NCBI GenBank assembly: GCA_027293245.1 | Contig: JAPUFZ010000086.1 | Coordinates: 1-7,771, forward strand | Direction: 5' to 3' | DNA from: Gammaproteobacteria bacterium | GTDB taxonomy: Bacteria > Pseudomonadota > Gammaproteobacteria > GCA-001735895 | Length of the DNA stretch: 7,771 nucleotides | In this document: positions 1-7,333 of the stretch, piece after piece | How the letters are laid out: each line of letters begins with the position of its first letter | Numbering within the stretch: position 1 is the stretch's first letter | The notes under the pieces: model-generated | What the model was told of the DNA's origin: nothing | The model's database searches: none | Seen by the model: the letters and a program-made list of their open reading frames with translations, nothing else | Position numbers and translations under genes: made by a program

Positions 1-467
1 ATCAAATCAACCGATTTACACCTTTGATGACGCGTATTGAGCCCGTTTTTATCGAGCGCATGATCGAAGCCAGCAAGGAAGCCCAGATCGAAGAGAATAA
101 GATCAGTTCCGGATCAAATGCCGACATCGAAGCGATAGCAGGTGAAATTAACTACGCCGAATTCGCCAAACTCGATCTTCGTATCGCACTAATCGTCGAC
201 GCCAAACGAGTTGAAAAATCAGATAAATTACTCCAATTGACGCTCGATATTGGCACTGAAACCCGCAATGTTTTTGCTGGTATCAGTGCCGCTTATGAGC
301 CAGAACAGCTAAAGGGTAAACTCACTGTCATGGTCGCCAACCTGGCGCCGCGGAAAATGCGCTTCGGTGTCTCCGAAGGCATGGTGCTGGCGGCTGGTTC
401 CGGCGACAGCGAAATTTACCTGCTGAGCCCGGATAACGGCGCCAAACCGGGAATGCGCGTCAGTTAA
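1..467 (+). CDS. metG: Methionine--tRNA ligase, C-terminal part (5' end outside the window)
   Basis: The reading frame is open from base 3 to the TAA at 465-467, giving the last 154 residues of a protein that starts before the window. Methionyl-tRNA synthetase charges tRNA-Met with methionine in the cytoplasm. The first ~30 visible residues match the end of the catalytic/anticodon-binding body ([18 protein letters not shown] resembles the E. coli segment ending in LIEASKEE). A short linker follows, then the ~100-residue OB-fold tRNA-binding domain that dimerises long bacterial MetRS. Its diagnostic stretches are [30 protein letters not shown] and the very conserved [17 protein letters not shown]. 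The protein ends [15 protein letters not shown], as usual for the family, so the C-terminus is complete. A TTG/ATG pair near base 24 is internal, not a start. The next gene begins 48 bp downstream with no clear terminator between them. Confidence 0.96.
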   Translation, partial: QINRFTPLMTRIEPVFIERMIEASKEAQIEENKISSGSNADIEAIAGEINYAEFAKLDLRIALIVDAKRVEKSDKLLQLTLDIGTETRNVFAGISAAYEPEQLKGKLTVMVANLAPRKMRFGVSEGMVLAAGSGDSEIYLLSPDNGAKPGMRVS

Positions 468-515
468 ACGCGTTCCATTACTCGATTTGCAACCAGCCCT
501 TTCAGCAATAGATTC

Positions 516-1778
516 ATGAAAAAGACCAGCGCCATATGCCTTGTCGTGAGCCTGCTGATCTGGTTTCAGCCGGCCTCCGCGCTCGAGTCCAAGGAAATCT
601 ACCAGTTAAACGAGAACAGTATTTTTCAGATTCGGGTGCTGAATCGAGAAACGGGTAAGAAGTCCAGTATCGGTTCGGGTTTCATCGTCGATGACGGATT
701 ACACATCGCCACCAACTTTCATGTGATTAGCAAAATCATACTGGAGCCGGAGCTGTTCTATATCACTTTCAAGGCAAAGAATGGCCGCGAAGGCGAGTTG
801 AAGCTTATTGCCATGGATGTCGCCCACGATCTGGCATTACTGGTTTCCAGTGAACATCTGGGTAAGCCCATCGTCACCGCCGATCTGCCGCCCAAGGGCG
901 CTCCTGTCTATGCGATGGGCAACCCGCTTGATCTCGGTCTCAGCCTTGCGGTCGGCACCAATGGTGGAATTCTCAATCAAACCGACGATAGCCGTATCCT
1001 GTTCTCCGGTAGCCTTAACCCCGGTATGAGTGGCGGCCCGACATTCAACGAAAACGGCAAGGTAATCGGCATCAATGTCGCTACCGCACGAAACGACATC
1101 AGCTTTATCGTACCATCACGATTTCTCAATGAACTGATAGAAAACTCGGCGATTAATAGTTTCGATTCTAAGCAAACGCTGGCCGACGAGGTAGCGGCAC
1201 AGTTACTAAGCTACGAGCAGAGCTATATAGAGGAGGTACTGGCCGAAGACTGGCCTGTCGTACAGTTACGTCAACTGTCGGTGCCTGGAACAATTTCACC
1301 CACCGTGCGTTGCTGGGATAATAGCGGAAAGTTAAAGGCCAACGCCCTGTTCAAGCGTTACCAGATCCGGTGTGCGAACCAGAATCACGTCTACCTCGAT
1401 GATGCCAATAAATTTGTCGGCAATCTTATCTATGAATATTACTGGCTCGAATCCGACGCGTTGAACTCGGTGCGTTTTTACAACCTTTACGAAAAACTCA
1501 ACAAGGATCAGATCGAAAACCATCTGAGCCAGGAAGAAGTTAGCAATTTCAACTGTGATACGTGGTTTGTCGACGTTTCCGGAGAAGAGTTCAAAGCCAA
1601 CCTGTGTCGACGTGAATATGTCGAGTACGCGGGCCTGAGCGATGTTCTGTTTACCGCGGCATTGACCGGGCACAGTAACCAGGGATTTTTTATTACTTTT
1701 ATAATGACTGGAACCGACTTCAAAGCCACTTTGTCCCTGGTGAAAAAATTCCTGGAGAATATCGCGTGGAACCCCTGA
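516..1778 (+). CDS. Exported S1C-like (trypsin-fold) serine protease with an unrecognised cysteine-containing C-terminal half
   Basis: This is a 420-residue predicted periplasmic serine endopeptidase. Residues 1-22 form a Sec signal peptide: MKK, a hydrophobic core, then PASA with likely cleavage before Leu23. The protease domain spans about 30-210 and resembles the HtrA/Deg catalytic domain: GSGFIVDDG (53-61), His69 in ATNFHVI, Asp105 in HDLALL, and Ser172 in PGMSGGPTF, followed by GKVIGINVA (181-189). The triad is intact. Unlike DegP/DegS there is no recognisable PDZ domain. Residues ~215-420 form a region I do not recognise, with four cysteines (267, 286, 347, 364) that could form disulfides after export. 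The start is the first ATG of the frame and yields a good signal peptide, although the Shine-Dalgarno is poor. The last 13 nt overlap the FHA gene, which suggests a joint function. Substrate unknown; the protease call is firm, the biological role is not. Confidence 0.88.
   Translation: MKKTSAICLVVSLLIWFQPASALESKEIYQLNENSIFQIRVLNRETGKKSSIGSGFIVDDGLHIATNFHVISKIILEPELFYITFKAKNGREGELKLIAMDVAHDLALLVSSEHLGKPIVTADLPPKGAPVYAMGNPLDLGLSLAVGTNGGILNQTDDSRILFSGSLNPGMSGGPTFNENGKVIGINVATARNDISFIVPSRFLNELIENSAINSFDSKQTLADEVAAQLLSYEQSYIEEVLAEDWPVVQLRQLSVPGTISPTVRCWDNSGKLKANALFKRYQIRCANQNHVYLDDANKFVGNLIYEYYWLESDALNSVRFYNLYEKLNKDQIENHLSQEEVSNFNCDTWFVDVSGEEFKANLCRREYVEYAGLSDVLFTAALTGHSNQGFFITFIMTGTDFKATLSLVKKFLENIAWNP
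1754..1768 (+). promoter_or_regulatory. Ribosome binding site and GTG start of the FHA gene
   Basis: GGAG at 1754-1757 lies 8 nt before the GTG at 1766-1768. It sits inside the 3' end of the protease gene. This good Shine-Dalgarno supports the GTG start and the 13-nt overlap, and it is clearer than the site before any other gene in the window. It implies translational coupling of the two genes. Confidence 0.7.
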
Positions 1779-2722
1779 TCATCGAAATCAAAACCCGGGG
1801 TTTGCATCGGTATCACGCCTTCGATAAACCTGAGCTGCGGCTGGGTCGGGCGCTGGACAACGATATCATCCTCTCTGACCCCACGGTAGAACCGTATCAC
1901 ATTAAAATTCGGCGCCACGAGGACGGCAATATCGAACTGCAAAACCTGGCGAAAGTGAATCCGGCGCAATTCAACAACCAGCTGGAAGACGAGTACTCGA
2001 CCACAAACCTGCCGATCGACATTCGCATGGGTCGGATTTCGGTCAGCATTCTTGCCAGGGATCACCACGTAACGGCAACCAAGTCACTCGCCGGAAACGG
2101 TCGCCCTGACAACTTGCTCTGGCACCCGCTATCGGCCGTTTTGTTACTAAGCCTGTGTGTTCTTGGCGGTGGCTTAGAGTTTTACTTTACCTCATACAAC
2201 GCGCTCAAATGGGAGAACTTGATCAAATTTGTGTTCCGCGAGTCAGTACTGAGTATTGCCGCTTTTATATTAATCCTGTCGATTTTCGAACGACTGCTGG
2301 TTAACCGCTGGGAAATTAAACTGATAACCATCTCGGTAACGCTGGTTTATCTGCTTTACCAACTATTGTCGGTAGTCGCCAGCGAACTCATGTACCTGTT
2401 CTCTTCTGACCTTACGACGTCAATATTCAATCTGGTCTGGTATCTGGTTTTCATTCCAGCCGCAGTCAGTCTCTACCTGATCCGGGTTACTCACCTCGGC
2501 CAGCGCAAAAGCGTCCTGCTCGCCACCCTGATCAGCAGCCCCTTTGCAATACTTGCGATAATGCAAAACCCGACCATCAACACCCTGCTCGATGATTTTA
2601 GTGCAACAGCTAACTATCAGAAAAGCCTGAGCCCACTAAACCTGCACCTGTCGAAAACCATTTCAATCGAGACCTTTTTTGAACAGGCAGGCGATCTTGA
2701 ACCCGGTGAGTTTTCAGATTAG
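1766..2722 (+). CDS. FHA-domain protein with a five-helix membrane region
   Basis: This is a 318-residue predicted inner-membrane protein. An N-terminal forkhead-associated (FHA) domain occupies about 1-95, recognised by LRLGRALDNDIILSD (24-38), the following PTVEPYHIKI (39-48) and NLAKVN (60-65). FHA domains bind phosphothreonine peptides or act as protein-protein adaptors. Here Gly27-Arg28, His45 and Asn65 fit the family pattern, but the usual Ser three residues before the His is Glu42. Five hydrophobic segments follow, at about 122-142, 158-175, 184-205, 218-238 and 249-266. Basic loops (FERLLVNRWEIK and RVTHLGQRK) between helices 2-3 and 4-5 place the FHA domain in the cytoplasm and the ~50-residue C-terminus in the periplasm. 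The GTG start is supported by GGAG 8 nt upstream. The gene overlaps the preceding protease gene by 13 nt. I do not recognise the membrane region, so the function is unknown; a regulator or anchor of the protease is an inference. Confidence 0.82.
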   Translation: MEPLIIEIKTRGLHRYHAFDKPELRLGRALDNDIILSDPTVEPYHIKIRRHEDGNIELQNLAKVNPAQFNNQLEDEYSTTNLPIDIRMGRISVSILARDHHVTATKSLAGNGRPDNLLWHPLSAVLLLSLCVLGGGLEFYFTSYNALKWENLIKFVFRESVLSIAAFILILSIFERLLVNRWEIKLITISVTLVYLLYQLLSVVASELMYLFSSDLTTSIFNLVWYLVFIPAAVSLYLIRVTHLGQRKSVLLATLISSPFAILAIMQNPTINTLLDDFSATANYQKSLSPLNLHLSKTISIETFFEQAGDLEPGEFSD

Positions 2723-2729
2723 GCAAATC

Positions 2730-2742
2730 GGGATCTCATCCC
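2730..2742. repeat. Short perfect inverted repeat (5-bp arms)
   Basis: GGGAT (2730-2734) and ATCCC (2738-2742) are perfect reverse complements around a 3-nt loop, 8 nt after the FHA gene stop codon. The element immediately precedes the larger inverted repeat at 2744-2780. No T-run follows, so it is not a standard intrinsic terminator on its own. It could be an alternative fold of the same transcript end. Confidence 0.4.
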
Positions 2743-2743
2743 C

Positions 2744-2780
2744 CTGGATATTAAAAATTTCTATGCTTTTTTAATATCAG
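2744..2780. repeat. AT-rich inverted repeat between the FHA gene and rsxA
   Basis: GATATTAAAAA (2747-2757) is the exact reverse complement of TTTTTAATATC (2768-2778). This gives 11-bp arms around a 10-nt loop. Two further pairs (CT 2744-2745 with AG 2779-2780) form across a one-base bulge, and GGATC (2731-2735) can pair with GATCC (2783-2787) outside that. The stem is AT-rich and its T-run lies inside the 3' arm, not after it, so it departs from a textbook Rho-independent terminator. It may still mark the end of the upstream transcript or be a protein-binding palindrome. The structure is certain; the function is not. Confidence 0.6.
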
Positions 2781-2830
2781 GTGATCCGGTCAGCATATCT
2801 CTCCGGGTATTAAGATATTCGTAAATTTAA

Positions 2831-2846
2831 TAATAACCCCTTATTA
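2831..2846. repeat. Small palindrome upstream of the rsxA promoter
   Basis: TAATAA (2831-2836) and TTATTA (2841-2846) flank CCCC as a perfect 6-bp inverted repeat, 30 bp before the candidate -10 box of rsxA. That position suits an operator or activator site. The sequence is low-complexity AT-rich DNA in which chance palindromes are common, and it does not match a regulator site I know (it is not a SoxR box). Confidence 0.3.
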
Positions 2847-2875
2847 ATTCTGTATTTTTCATAACATCTACACTT

Positions 2876-2881
2876 TATAAT
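2876..2881 (+). promoter_or_regulatory. Candidate -10 box of the rsx operon promoter
   Basis: A perfect TATAAT hexamer lies 7 bp before the rsxA start codon at 2889, in the only sizeable noncoding stretch of the window. No good -35 hexamer stands at the 16-18 bp spacing, where the sequence is a T-rich run, so this is a partial promoter match. If used, the transcript would begin at or next to the A of the rsxA ATG and would be leaderless. Confidence 0.4.
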
Positions 2882-2888
2882 GCCGCCC

Positions 2889-3470
2889 ATGTCAGAGTAT
2901 TTACTACTATTGGTCGGTACCGTGTTCGTCAACAATATTGTGTTGGTGAAGTTTCTCGGACTGTGTCCGTTTATGGGTGTCTCGCGTAAGGTTGAGACCG
3001 CAATCGGCATGAGTGCAGCTACCACCTTCGTGCTGACTTTATCCGCAATTCTGAGCTATATGATCAACAGCTGGATACTGGAACCGCTGGGACTCGAATT
3101 TCTGCGCACCATTGCCTTTATCATCGCCATTGCAGCAGTGGTCAATTTTACCGAACTGGTGGTGCACAAAACCAGTCCATTGCTTTACAACGTGTTAGGT
3201 ATTTTCCTGCCGCTGATTACCACCAACTGTGCGGTACTCGGAGTGGCGCTGATCAACGTACAGGAGCAAAACAGCTTCTTACAATCCGCCATTTACGGGT
3301 TTGGTTCTGCGCTCGGTTTCTCTCTGGTGCTAATTCTGTTCGCGGCGATGCGCGAACGTGTCAATGTCGCCGATGTACCGGCGCCTTTTCAGGGCGCAGC
3401 CATTGGTCTGGTCACAGCGGGCCTGATGTCGCTGGCATTCATGGGATTGGGCGGACTAGTTAAAGTATAG
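2889..3470 (+). CDS. rsxA: Electron transport complex subunit RsxA (RnfA)
   Basis: This integral membrane subunit of the Rsx/Rnf complex has 193 residues, the same length as E. coli RsxA, and matches it end to end ([66 protein letters not shown]). Six hydrophobic helices are expected for the RnfA/RnfE/NqrD/NqrE family. Cys26 (in LGLCP) and Cys114 (in TTNCA) correspond to the cysteines that, with those of the paralogous RsxE, hold an Fe-S centre within the membrane. I chose the ATG at 2889 over the in-frame ATG at 2880 because the protein then begins MSEY, aligned with E. coli MTDY; the upstream ATG adds only MPP. Neither start has a Shine-Dalgarno, and a TATAAT overlaps the upstream ATG. It is the first gene of the operon and ends 2 bp before rsxB. 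Confidence 0.96.
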   Translation: MSEYLLLLVGTVFVNNIVLVKFLGLCPFMGVSRKVETAIGMSAATTFVLTLSAILSYMINSWILEPLGLEFLRTIAFIIAIAAVVNFTELVVHKTSPLLYNVLGIFLPLITTNCAVLGVALINVQEQNSFLQSAIYGFGSALGFSLVLILFAAMRERVNVADVPAPFQGAAIGLVTAGLMSLAFMGLGGLVKV

Positions 3471-3472
3471 AA

Positions 3473-4033
3473 ATGATCCTCGCCATTCTTACCATCAGTC
3501 TGATGGCCGGATTTTTCGGCCTGATCCTCGGTTATGCCGCGATCCGTTTCAAGGTAGAAGGCAATCCGATCGTGGATCGAATCGACGCCTTGCTGCCGCA
3601 GACCCAGTGTGGTCAATGTACCTATGCCGGTTGCCGGCCCTACGCCGAAGCCATCGCCAACGGCGAAGCACCGATCAACCAGTGTCCGCCCGGTGGCGCG
3701 GCAACGATTGTTGCGCTCGCCGATTTACTCGAAGTCGAGGCACTAGAAGCCAATGACGAGCACGGCGAACACCATGAAATTCCACTGGTCGCTATTATCG
3801 ACGAGCAAACCTGTATCGGATGTACCCTGTGCATCCAGGCCTGTCCGGTCGACGCAATTTTGGGCTCCGCCAAACACATGCATACGGTAATTACCGATGA
3901 ATGTACCGGCTGCGAGCTCTGTCTCCCCCCCTGCCCGGTCGACTGCATCGATATGATTCCAGTTAGACAAACCATCGATGACTGGAAGTGGACGGCACCG
4001 AAGGCACGACCGGATCTGGCGCATGAATACTAA
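3473..4033 (+). CDS. rsxB: Electron transport complex subunit RsxB (RnfB), iron-sulfur protein
   Basis: This 186-residue membrane-anchored ferredoxin subunit carries electrons between RsxC or soluble ferredoxin and the membrane part of the complex. Residues ~1-23 form a hydrophobic anchor. Next comes the 4Fe-4S domain with Cys46, Cys49, Cys54 and Cys71 ([20 protein letters not shown], then NQCPPGG). Two ferredoxin motifs of C-x2-C-x2-C-x3-CP type follow: Cys114/117/120/124 ([12 protein letters not shown]) and Cys144/147/150/154 ([12 protein letters not shown]). An additional Cys158 follows the last motif. The C-terminus is short and ends slightly earlier than the 192-residue E. coli protein, keeping the conserved DDWKW. 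The start is 2 bp after the rsxA stop and gives [11 protein letters not shown] aligned with the family N-terminus; no clear ribosome binding site is visible, so coupled translation from rsxA is likely. A run of seven C at 3925-3931 lies in the second motif, but the frame is intact. Confidence 0.96.
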   Translation: MILAILTISLMAGFFGLILGYAAIRFKVEGNPIVDRIDALLPQTQCGQCTYAGCRPYAEAIANGEAPINQCPPGGAATIVALADLLEVEALEANDEHGEHHEIPLVAIIDEQTCIGCTLCIQACPVDAILGSAKHMHTVITDECTGCELCLPPCPVDCIDMIPVRQTIDDWKWTAPKARPDLAHEY

Positions 4034-5687
4034 AGCTTGGTCGATAAAATTGCACCCGATGTATGGCGGCCTGCAGCTGGAAGATCATAAAACCGGGTCT
4101 CTGACCCAGGGGCTGCAGCAGGCGAGCCTGCCCCCACAACTATTGTTACCGTTAAAACAGCACATCGGTGTGACTAACAAAGCCCTGGTGCGCCCTGGTG
4201 ATCGGGTTTTGCGCGGACAGTTAATTGCCGACAGCTCGTCACCGATCAGCTCACCGCTACACGCGCCAACATCGGGCTGGATTCGTGAGATTGCAGCTCA
4301 CCCGGTGCCGCATCCCTCCTGGCAGTCGGATACCTGTATCGTTATCGATGTCGATGGCAAGGACGAGGTCCTGCCGAGTCATGCGGTTGACACGCAAAAT
4401 CTCTCAGTCACAAAATTTATTAAGCTGATACACGATGCCGGAATCGTAGGGCTCGGGGGTGCATCCTTCCCGACTTCGCCAAAAATATCACGCGGAGATA
4501 ATCTCGGTATCGAAACCCTGATTATCAATGGTGTGGAATGCGAACCCTATATCACCTGCGATGACATATTGATGCAAACCTATACCGACGAGGTTATCAA
4601 TGGCATCGCCTGGCTGCAGCGCATTCTTAAACCAGCGTCAACCTTGATTGGCATCGAAGACAACAAGCCTGAAGCGATCAAGGCGATGAAGCAGGCCCTG
4701 TCTGCGGGAAATCTCGATAATACCCATGTCGTCGATATTCCAACTATTTACCCATCGGGCGGTGAAAAACAGTTAATACAAATCCTCACCGGCAAGGAAA
4801 TTCCGAAGGCTAAGCTTGCCTTTGACATCGGACTGTTTTGTCAGAATGTTGGAACCTGTGCAGCGATTAGCCGGGCGCTTGATCAAAATCAGCCACTCAT
4901 ATCTCGTATCGTCACCCTGTCCGGTGACGGCATTCGACAACCAGGCAACTGGGAAGTGCGCCTCGGCACACCCATATCCCATCTGATTGAACTCGCCGGC
5001 GGCTATCTCGACAATCAAGCCCGGCGGCACCTGGTGATGGGCGGCCCGATGATGGGATTTTCCCTGTCCGGTGACCAGGTACCCATTGTCAAGGCCAGCA
5101 ACAATATTCTTATCATGCAGCAACAGACTATCCCGCAAGCGCCGGGCGATCACGCCGAATGTATTCGCTGTTCCCGATGTGCTGACGTTTGCCCGGCACA
5201 GTTACTACCACAACAGCTATACTGGCACGCGCGCGCCGGGGCTTATGATAAGACCGAAGAATTTAATCTGTTCGACTGCATCGAATGTGGCTGTTGCTCG
5301 ACAGTATGTCCCAGTGAAATCCCGTTAGTACAGTATTACCGGACCGCCAAGAGCGAAATACGTGCCGCACAGCAGGCGAAATTCAAATCGGATCGCGCGC
5401 GTATTCGCTTCGAGTTTAGAGAAAAACGCCTGTTGTTGAGAAAACAACAAGAAGAAGAACGCCGCCGCCTGAAGCGGGAAGCATTGAAGAAAAAGATTCC
5501 GCAAGTGCTGAATGACGATTCTGTAATCGATCCGGTGCAAGCCGCGCTCGCACGAGTGAAGGCTAAAAAACAGGAGCAACCAGTAGCCAACCCACCTAAA
5601 AACACCACCAATTTAAGCGCTGCCCAACAACGGCAAATAAAAGAAGCAGACGCCAGGCGTCGCACCGCACACGAGCAGCGAGCATGA
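4023..5687 (+). CDS. rsxC: Electron transport complex subunit RsxC (RnfC)
   Basis: This 554-residue peripheral subunit receives or donates electrons at NAD(H) through FMN. An N-terminal barrel-sandwich region (~40-110; [15 protein letters not shown]) is followed by the Complex I 51-kDa-like flavin/nucleotide region: GLGGASFPT (143-151), [16 protein letters not shown] (163-178), [10 protein letters not shown] (209-218) and YPSGGEKQL (243-251). An SLBB-like part ends near 340. Two 4Fe-4S motifs are intact: Cys380/383/386/390 and Cys419/422/425/429, with an extra Cys424. A basic/acidic helical tail (~440-554) contains a single copy of the [18 protein letters not shown] segment that is repeated several times in E. 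coli RsxC (740 residues). I prefer the ATG at 4023 to the in-frame ATG at 3978: the extra 15 residues are Arg/His-rich, lie over rsxB and match nothing in the family. CGGA at 4011-4014 is a weak ribosome binding site. It overlaps rsxB by 11 nt. Confidence 0.95.
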   Translation: MNTKAWSIKLHPMYGGLQLEDHKTGSLTQGLQQASLPPQLLLPLKQHIGVTNKALVRPGDRVLRGQLIADSSSPISSPLHAPTSGWIREIAAHPVPHPSWQSDTCIVIDVDGKDEVLPSHAVDTQNLSVTKFIKLIHDAGIVGLGGASFPTSPKISRGDNLGIETLIINGVECEPYITCDDILMQTYTDEVINGIAWLQRILKPASTLIGIEDNKPEAIKAMKQALSAGNLDNTHVVDIPTIYPSGGEKQLIQILTGKEIPKAKLAFDIGLFCQNVGTCAAISRALDQNQPLISRIVTLSGDGIRQPGNWEVRLGTPISHLIELAGGYLDNQARRHLVMGGPMMGFSLSGDQVPIVKASNNILIMQQQTIPQAPGDHAECIRCSRCADVCPAQLLPQQLYWHARAGAYDKTEEFNLFDCIECGCCSTVCPSEIPLVQYYRTAKSEIRAAQQAKFKSDRARIRFEFREKRLLLRKQQEEERRRLKREALKKKIPQVLNDDSVIDPVQAALARVKAKKQEQPVANPPKNTTNLSAAQQRQIKEADARRRTAHEQRA

Positions 5688-6727
5688 CCTCGGTATTAGT
5701 TTCCTCACCTTACATTAGTCCTAGCAGTTCGCTCAGACGCTTGATGATCAATGTCAACATTGGCCTGATACCCGGCACACTGGCTTATGCCTGGTTTTTT
5801 GGCGTTGGTGTCATCATCAACATCCTGCTCGCCATCGTTTTTGCGCTGGCCTACGAGGCCGTAATCCTGTGGTTGCGTAAAAAACCGGTGATACCACATT
5901 TGACCGACTACAGCGCGGTCGTCGCTGCCTGGTTATTTGCTCTTTGCCTGCCGATGCATGCACCCTGGTGGCTGGTGGCGGTAGGTATTGGGTTTACCAT
6001 GATAGCCGGTAAGCATTTATACGGCGGCCTTGGATTCAACCCCTTCAACCCGGCGATGGTCGGTTATGTAGTATTACTGATTTCGTTTCCGCTGGAAATG
6101 ACTACCTGGTATTTACCCATAGCCATTAGCGGAGAATCGATTGGTCTGGCCGACTCAATTGCTTATTCGCTCGGTCTCGCCGATATTCAGCAATGGGATG
6201 CGCTCAGCTCGGCAACCCCGCTCGATCAATTTAAAACACTGTCAGGTCAAAATATAAGCGCAAGCGAAATCCGCCTGTCGCCGGTGTTCGGTAACTTTGT
6301 AGCAGTGGGCTGGGAATGGATTGCAGCCTGCTGGTTCATCGGCGGACTCTGGCTTTTGTATACCCGCACGATAAAATGGCAAATTCCGGTGGCGGTGCTT
6401 GGCAGTATCAGCCTCTGCGCGCTGGTCTTTTATCTCTACGACCCGGAGAGAATTGCCTCGCCGCTATTCCACCTGTTTTCCGGGGCTATCATGCTCGGTG
6501 CGTTTTTTATCGCCACCGACCCTGTGACTGCGGCTACAACTGATAAAGGCCGAATAGCCTATGGTATATTGATTGGCCTGCTGGTTTACCTGATTCGCAA
6601 TTGGGGTGGTTATCCGGATGGTATCGCCTTCGCGGTACTATTGGCGAACATGTGCGTACCACTGATCGATTATTACACCCAGCCAAGGGTTTATGGGGTC
6701 AACACTGACCGGTCTGACGATGAGTAG
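5684..6727 (+). CDS. rsxD: Electron transport complex subunit RsxD (RnfD)
   Basis: This 347-residue integral membrane subunit is the counterpart of NqrB. Family signatures are SSPYISPSSS at the N-terminus, YGGLGFNPFNPAMVGYVVLL (113-132), SSATPLDQFK (175-184), FSGAIMLGAFFIATDPVTAATT (two overlapping pieces, 265-286) and GGYPDGIAFAVLLAN near the C-terminus. Thr178 in the ATPLDQFK motif aligns with the threonine known to carry covalent FMN in Vibrio RnfD. About nine to ten hydrophobic helices are visible, for example near 22-40, 43-62, 77-90, 95-109, 123-136, 204-226, 234-251, 263-277, 291-304 and 313-327. Length is close to the 352 residues of E. coli RsxD. Its ATG overlaps the rsxC stop as ATGA, a typical coupled junction, with no strong ribosome binding site. 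Confidence 0.96.
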   Translation: MTSVLVSSPYISPSSSLRRLMINVNIGLIPGTLAYAWFFGVGVIINILLAIVFALAYEAVILWLRKKPVIPHLTDYSAVVAAWLFALCLPMHAPWWLVAVGIGFTMIAGKHLYGGLGFNPFNPAMVGYVVLLISFPLEMTTWYLPIAISGESIGLADSIAYSLGLADIQQWDALSSATPLDQFKTLSGQNISASEIRLSPVFGNFVAVGWEWIAACWFIGGLWLLYTRTIKWQIPVAVLGSISLCALVFYLYDPERIASPLFHLFSGAIMLGAFFIATDPVTAATTDKGRIAYGILIGLLVYLIRNWGGYPDGIAFAVLLANMCVPLIDYYTQPRVYGVNTDRSDDE

Positions 6728-7328
6728 CCGGGAAATTTTACTCTCCGGATTGTTTCTGTGGTTATTCGCAGTCGCTGGAACCACTTTTGTCGCCGTCACG
6801 GAAAACCTTGCGCGAGACCCCATCATAGAGAATGAACGTCGTGTGCTTTTGCGTAATCTAAATGCCTTACTACCGGCAGAAAAACTCGACAACGATATCG
6901 TCACCGATACGCTTCGCATTCAGGCTTCTTCACTACTGGGCACCAAAGACGCGAGCCTGGTCTACCGTGCTCGCTATCAGGGTGAACCTGTTGCGGCAAT
7001 TTTTAACAGCATTGCTCCCAATGGCTACAGCGGCAAGATTCACCTGTTAGTAGGCGTCTACTACGACGGCAGCATCGCCGGTGTACGCGCGGTAAAGCAC
7101 AATGAAACCCCTGGCCTCGGTGATGCTATAGAAATACAGAAATCGGACTGGATACTCGATTTTAATGCTAAATCACTCGGCAACCCGCATGCTGATCAAT
7201 GGCTTGTGAAACGCGACAAGGGAGTATACGACCAGTTTACCGGCGCTACAATTACGCCACGTGCAATCGTACAGGCGGTAAAGAACACACTGTTGTACTA
7301 TGAGCAAAATGCTGAAATAATTTTTTAA
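6720..7328 (+). CDS. rsxG: Electron transport complex subunit RsxG (RnfG)
   Basis: This 202-residue subunit has one N-terminal membrane helix (~8-28) and a periplasmic FMN-binding domain. Family signatures are APNGYSGKIHLLVG (99-112), HNETPGLGD (127-135) and DQFTGATITPRA (171-182). Thr177, the last residue of TGAT, is the expected phosphoester attachment site of covalent FMN (S/T-GAT motif shared with NqrC). The start is a choice. ATG at 6720 gives MSSREILLSG followed directly by the membrane helix and aligns with the E. coli N-terminus, with an 8-nt overlap of rsxD. An in-frame ATG at 6693 would add nine residues and has AAGGG only 3 nt before it, too close for normal use. Length matches the ~206 residues of E. 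coli RsxG. rsxE starts 5 bp after its stop codon. Confidence 0.94.
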   Translation: MSSREILLSGLFLWLFAVAGTTFVAVTENLARDPIIENERRVLLRNLNALLPAEKLDNDIVTDTLRIQASSLLGTKDASLVYRARYQGEPVAAIFNSIAPNGYSGKIHLLVGVYYDGSIAGVRAVKHNETPGLGDAIEIQKSDWILDFNAKSLGNPHADQWLVKRDKGVYDQFTGATITPRAIVQAVKNTLLYYEQNAEIIF

Positions 7329-7333
7329 AATAA

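Noticed and set aside
455..473. CGCGT/ACGCG hairpin over the metG stop codon as a terminator
   Set aside because: The stem is only 5 bp with a 7-nt loop and no T-run follows.
487..514. TTGCAA and TAGATT as a promoter for the protease gene
   Set aside because: The -10 match is 4 of 6 and abuts the ATG at 516, so initiation would fall inside the coding sequence.
1508..2068. Antisense open frame of 186 codons across the protease/FHA junction
   Set aside because: It lies opposite two well-supported genes, shows no recognisable domain and has no supporting ribosome binding site; it is most simply a shadow of the sense codon usage.
2723..2888. SoxR-type operator, since Rsx acts on SoxR in enterics
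   Set aside because: No CCTCAAG/CTTGAGG-like dyad is present in the spacer.
3925..3931. Run of seven C in rsxB as a frameshift or sequencing error
   Set aside because: The frame continues correctly through the second ferredoxin motif to a family-like C-terminus.
6693..6719. Upstream ATG as the rsxG start
   Set aside because: It adds nine residues not expected from the family, increases the overlap with rsxD to 35 nt, and its AAGGG is only 3 nt from the ATG.
7320..7331. ATTTT/AAAAT palindrome at the rsxG stop codon as a terminator
   Set aside because: It is a 5-bp pure AT stem with a 2-nt loop, and rsxE begins immediately after, so termination there is unlikely.
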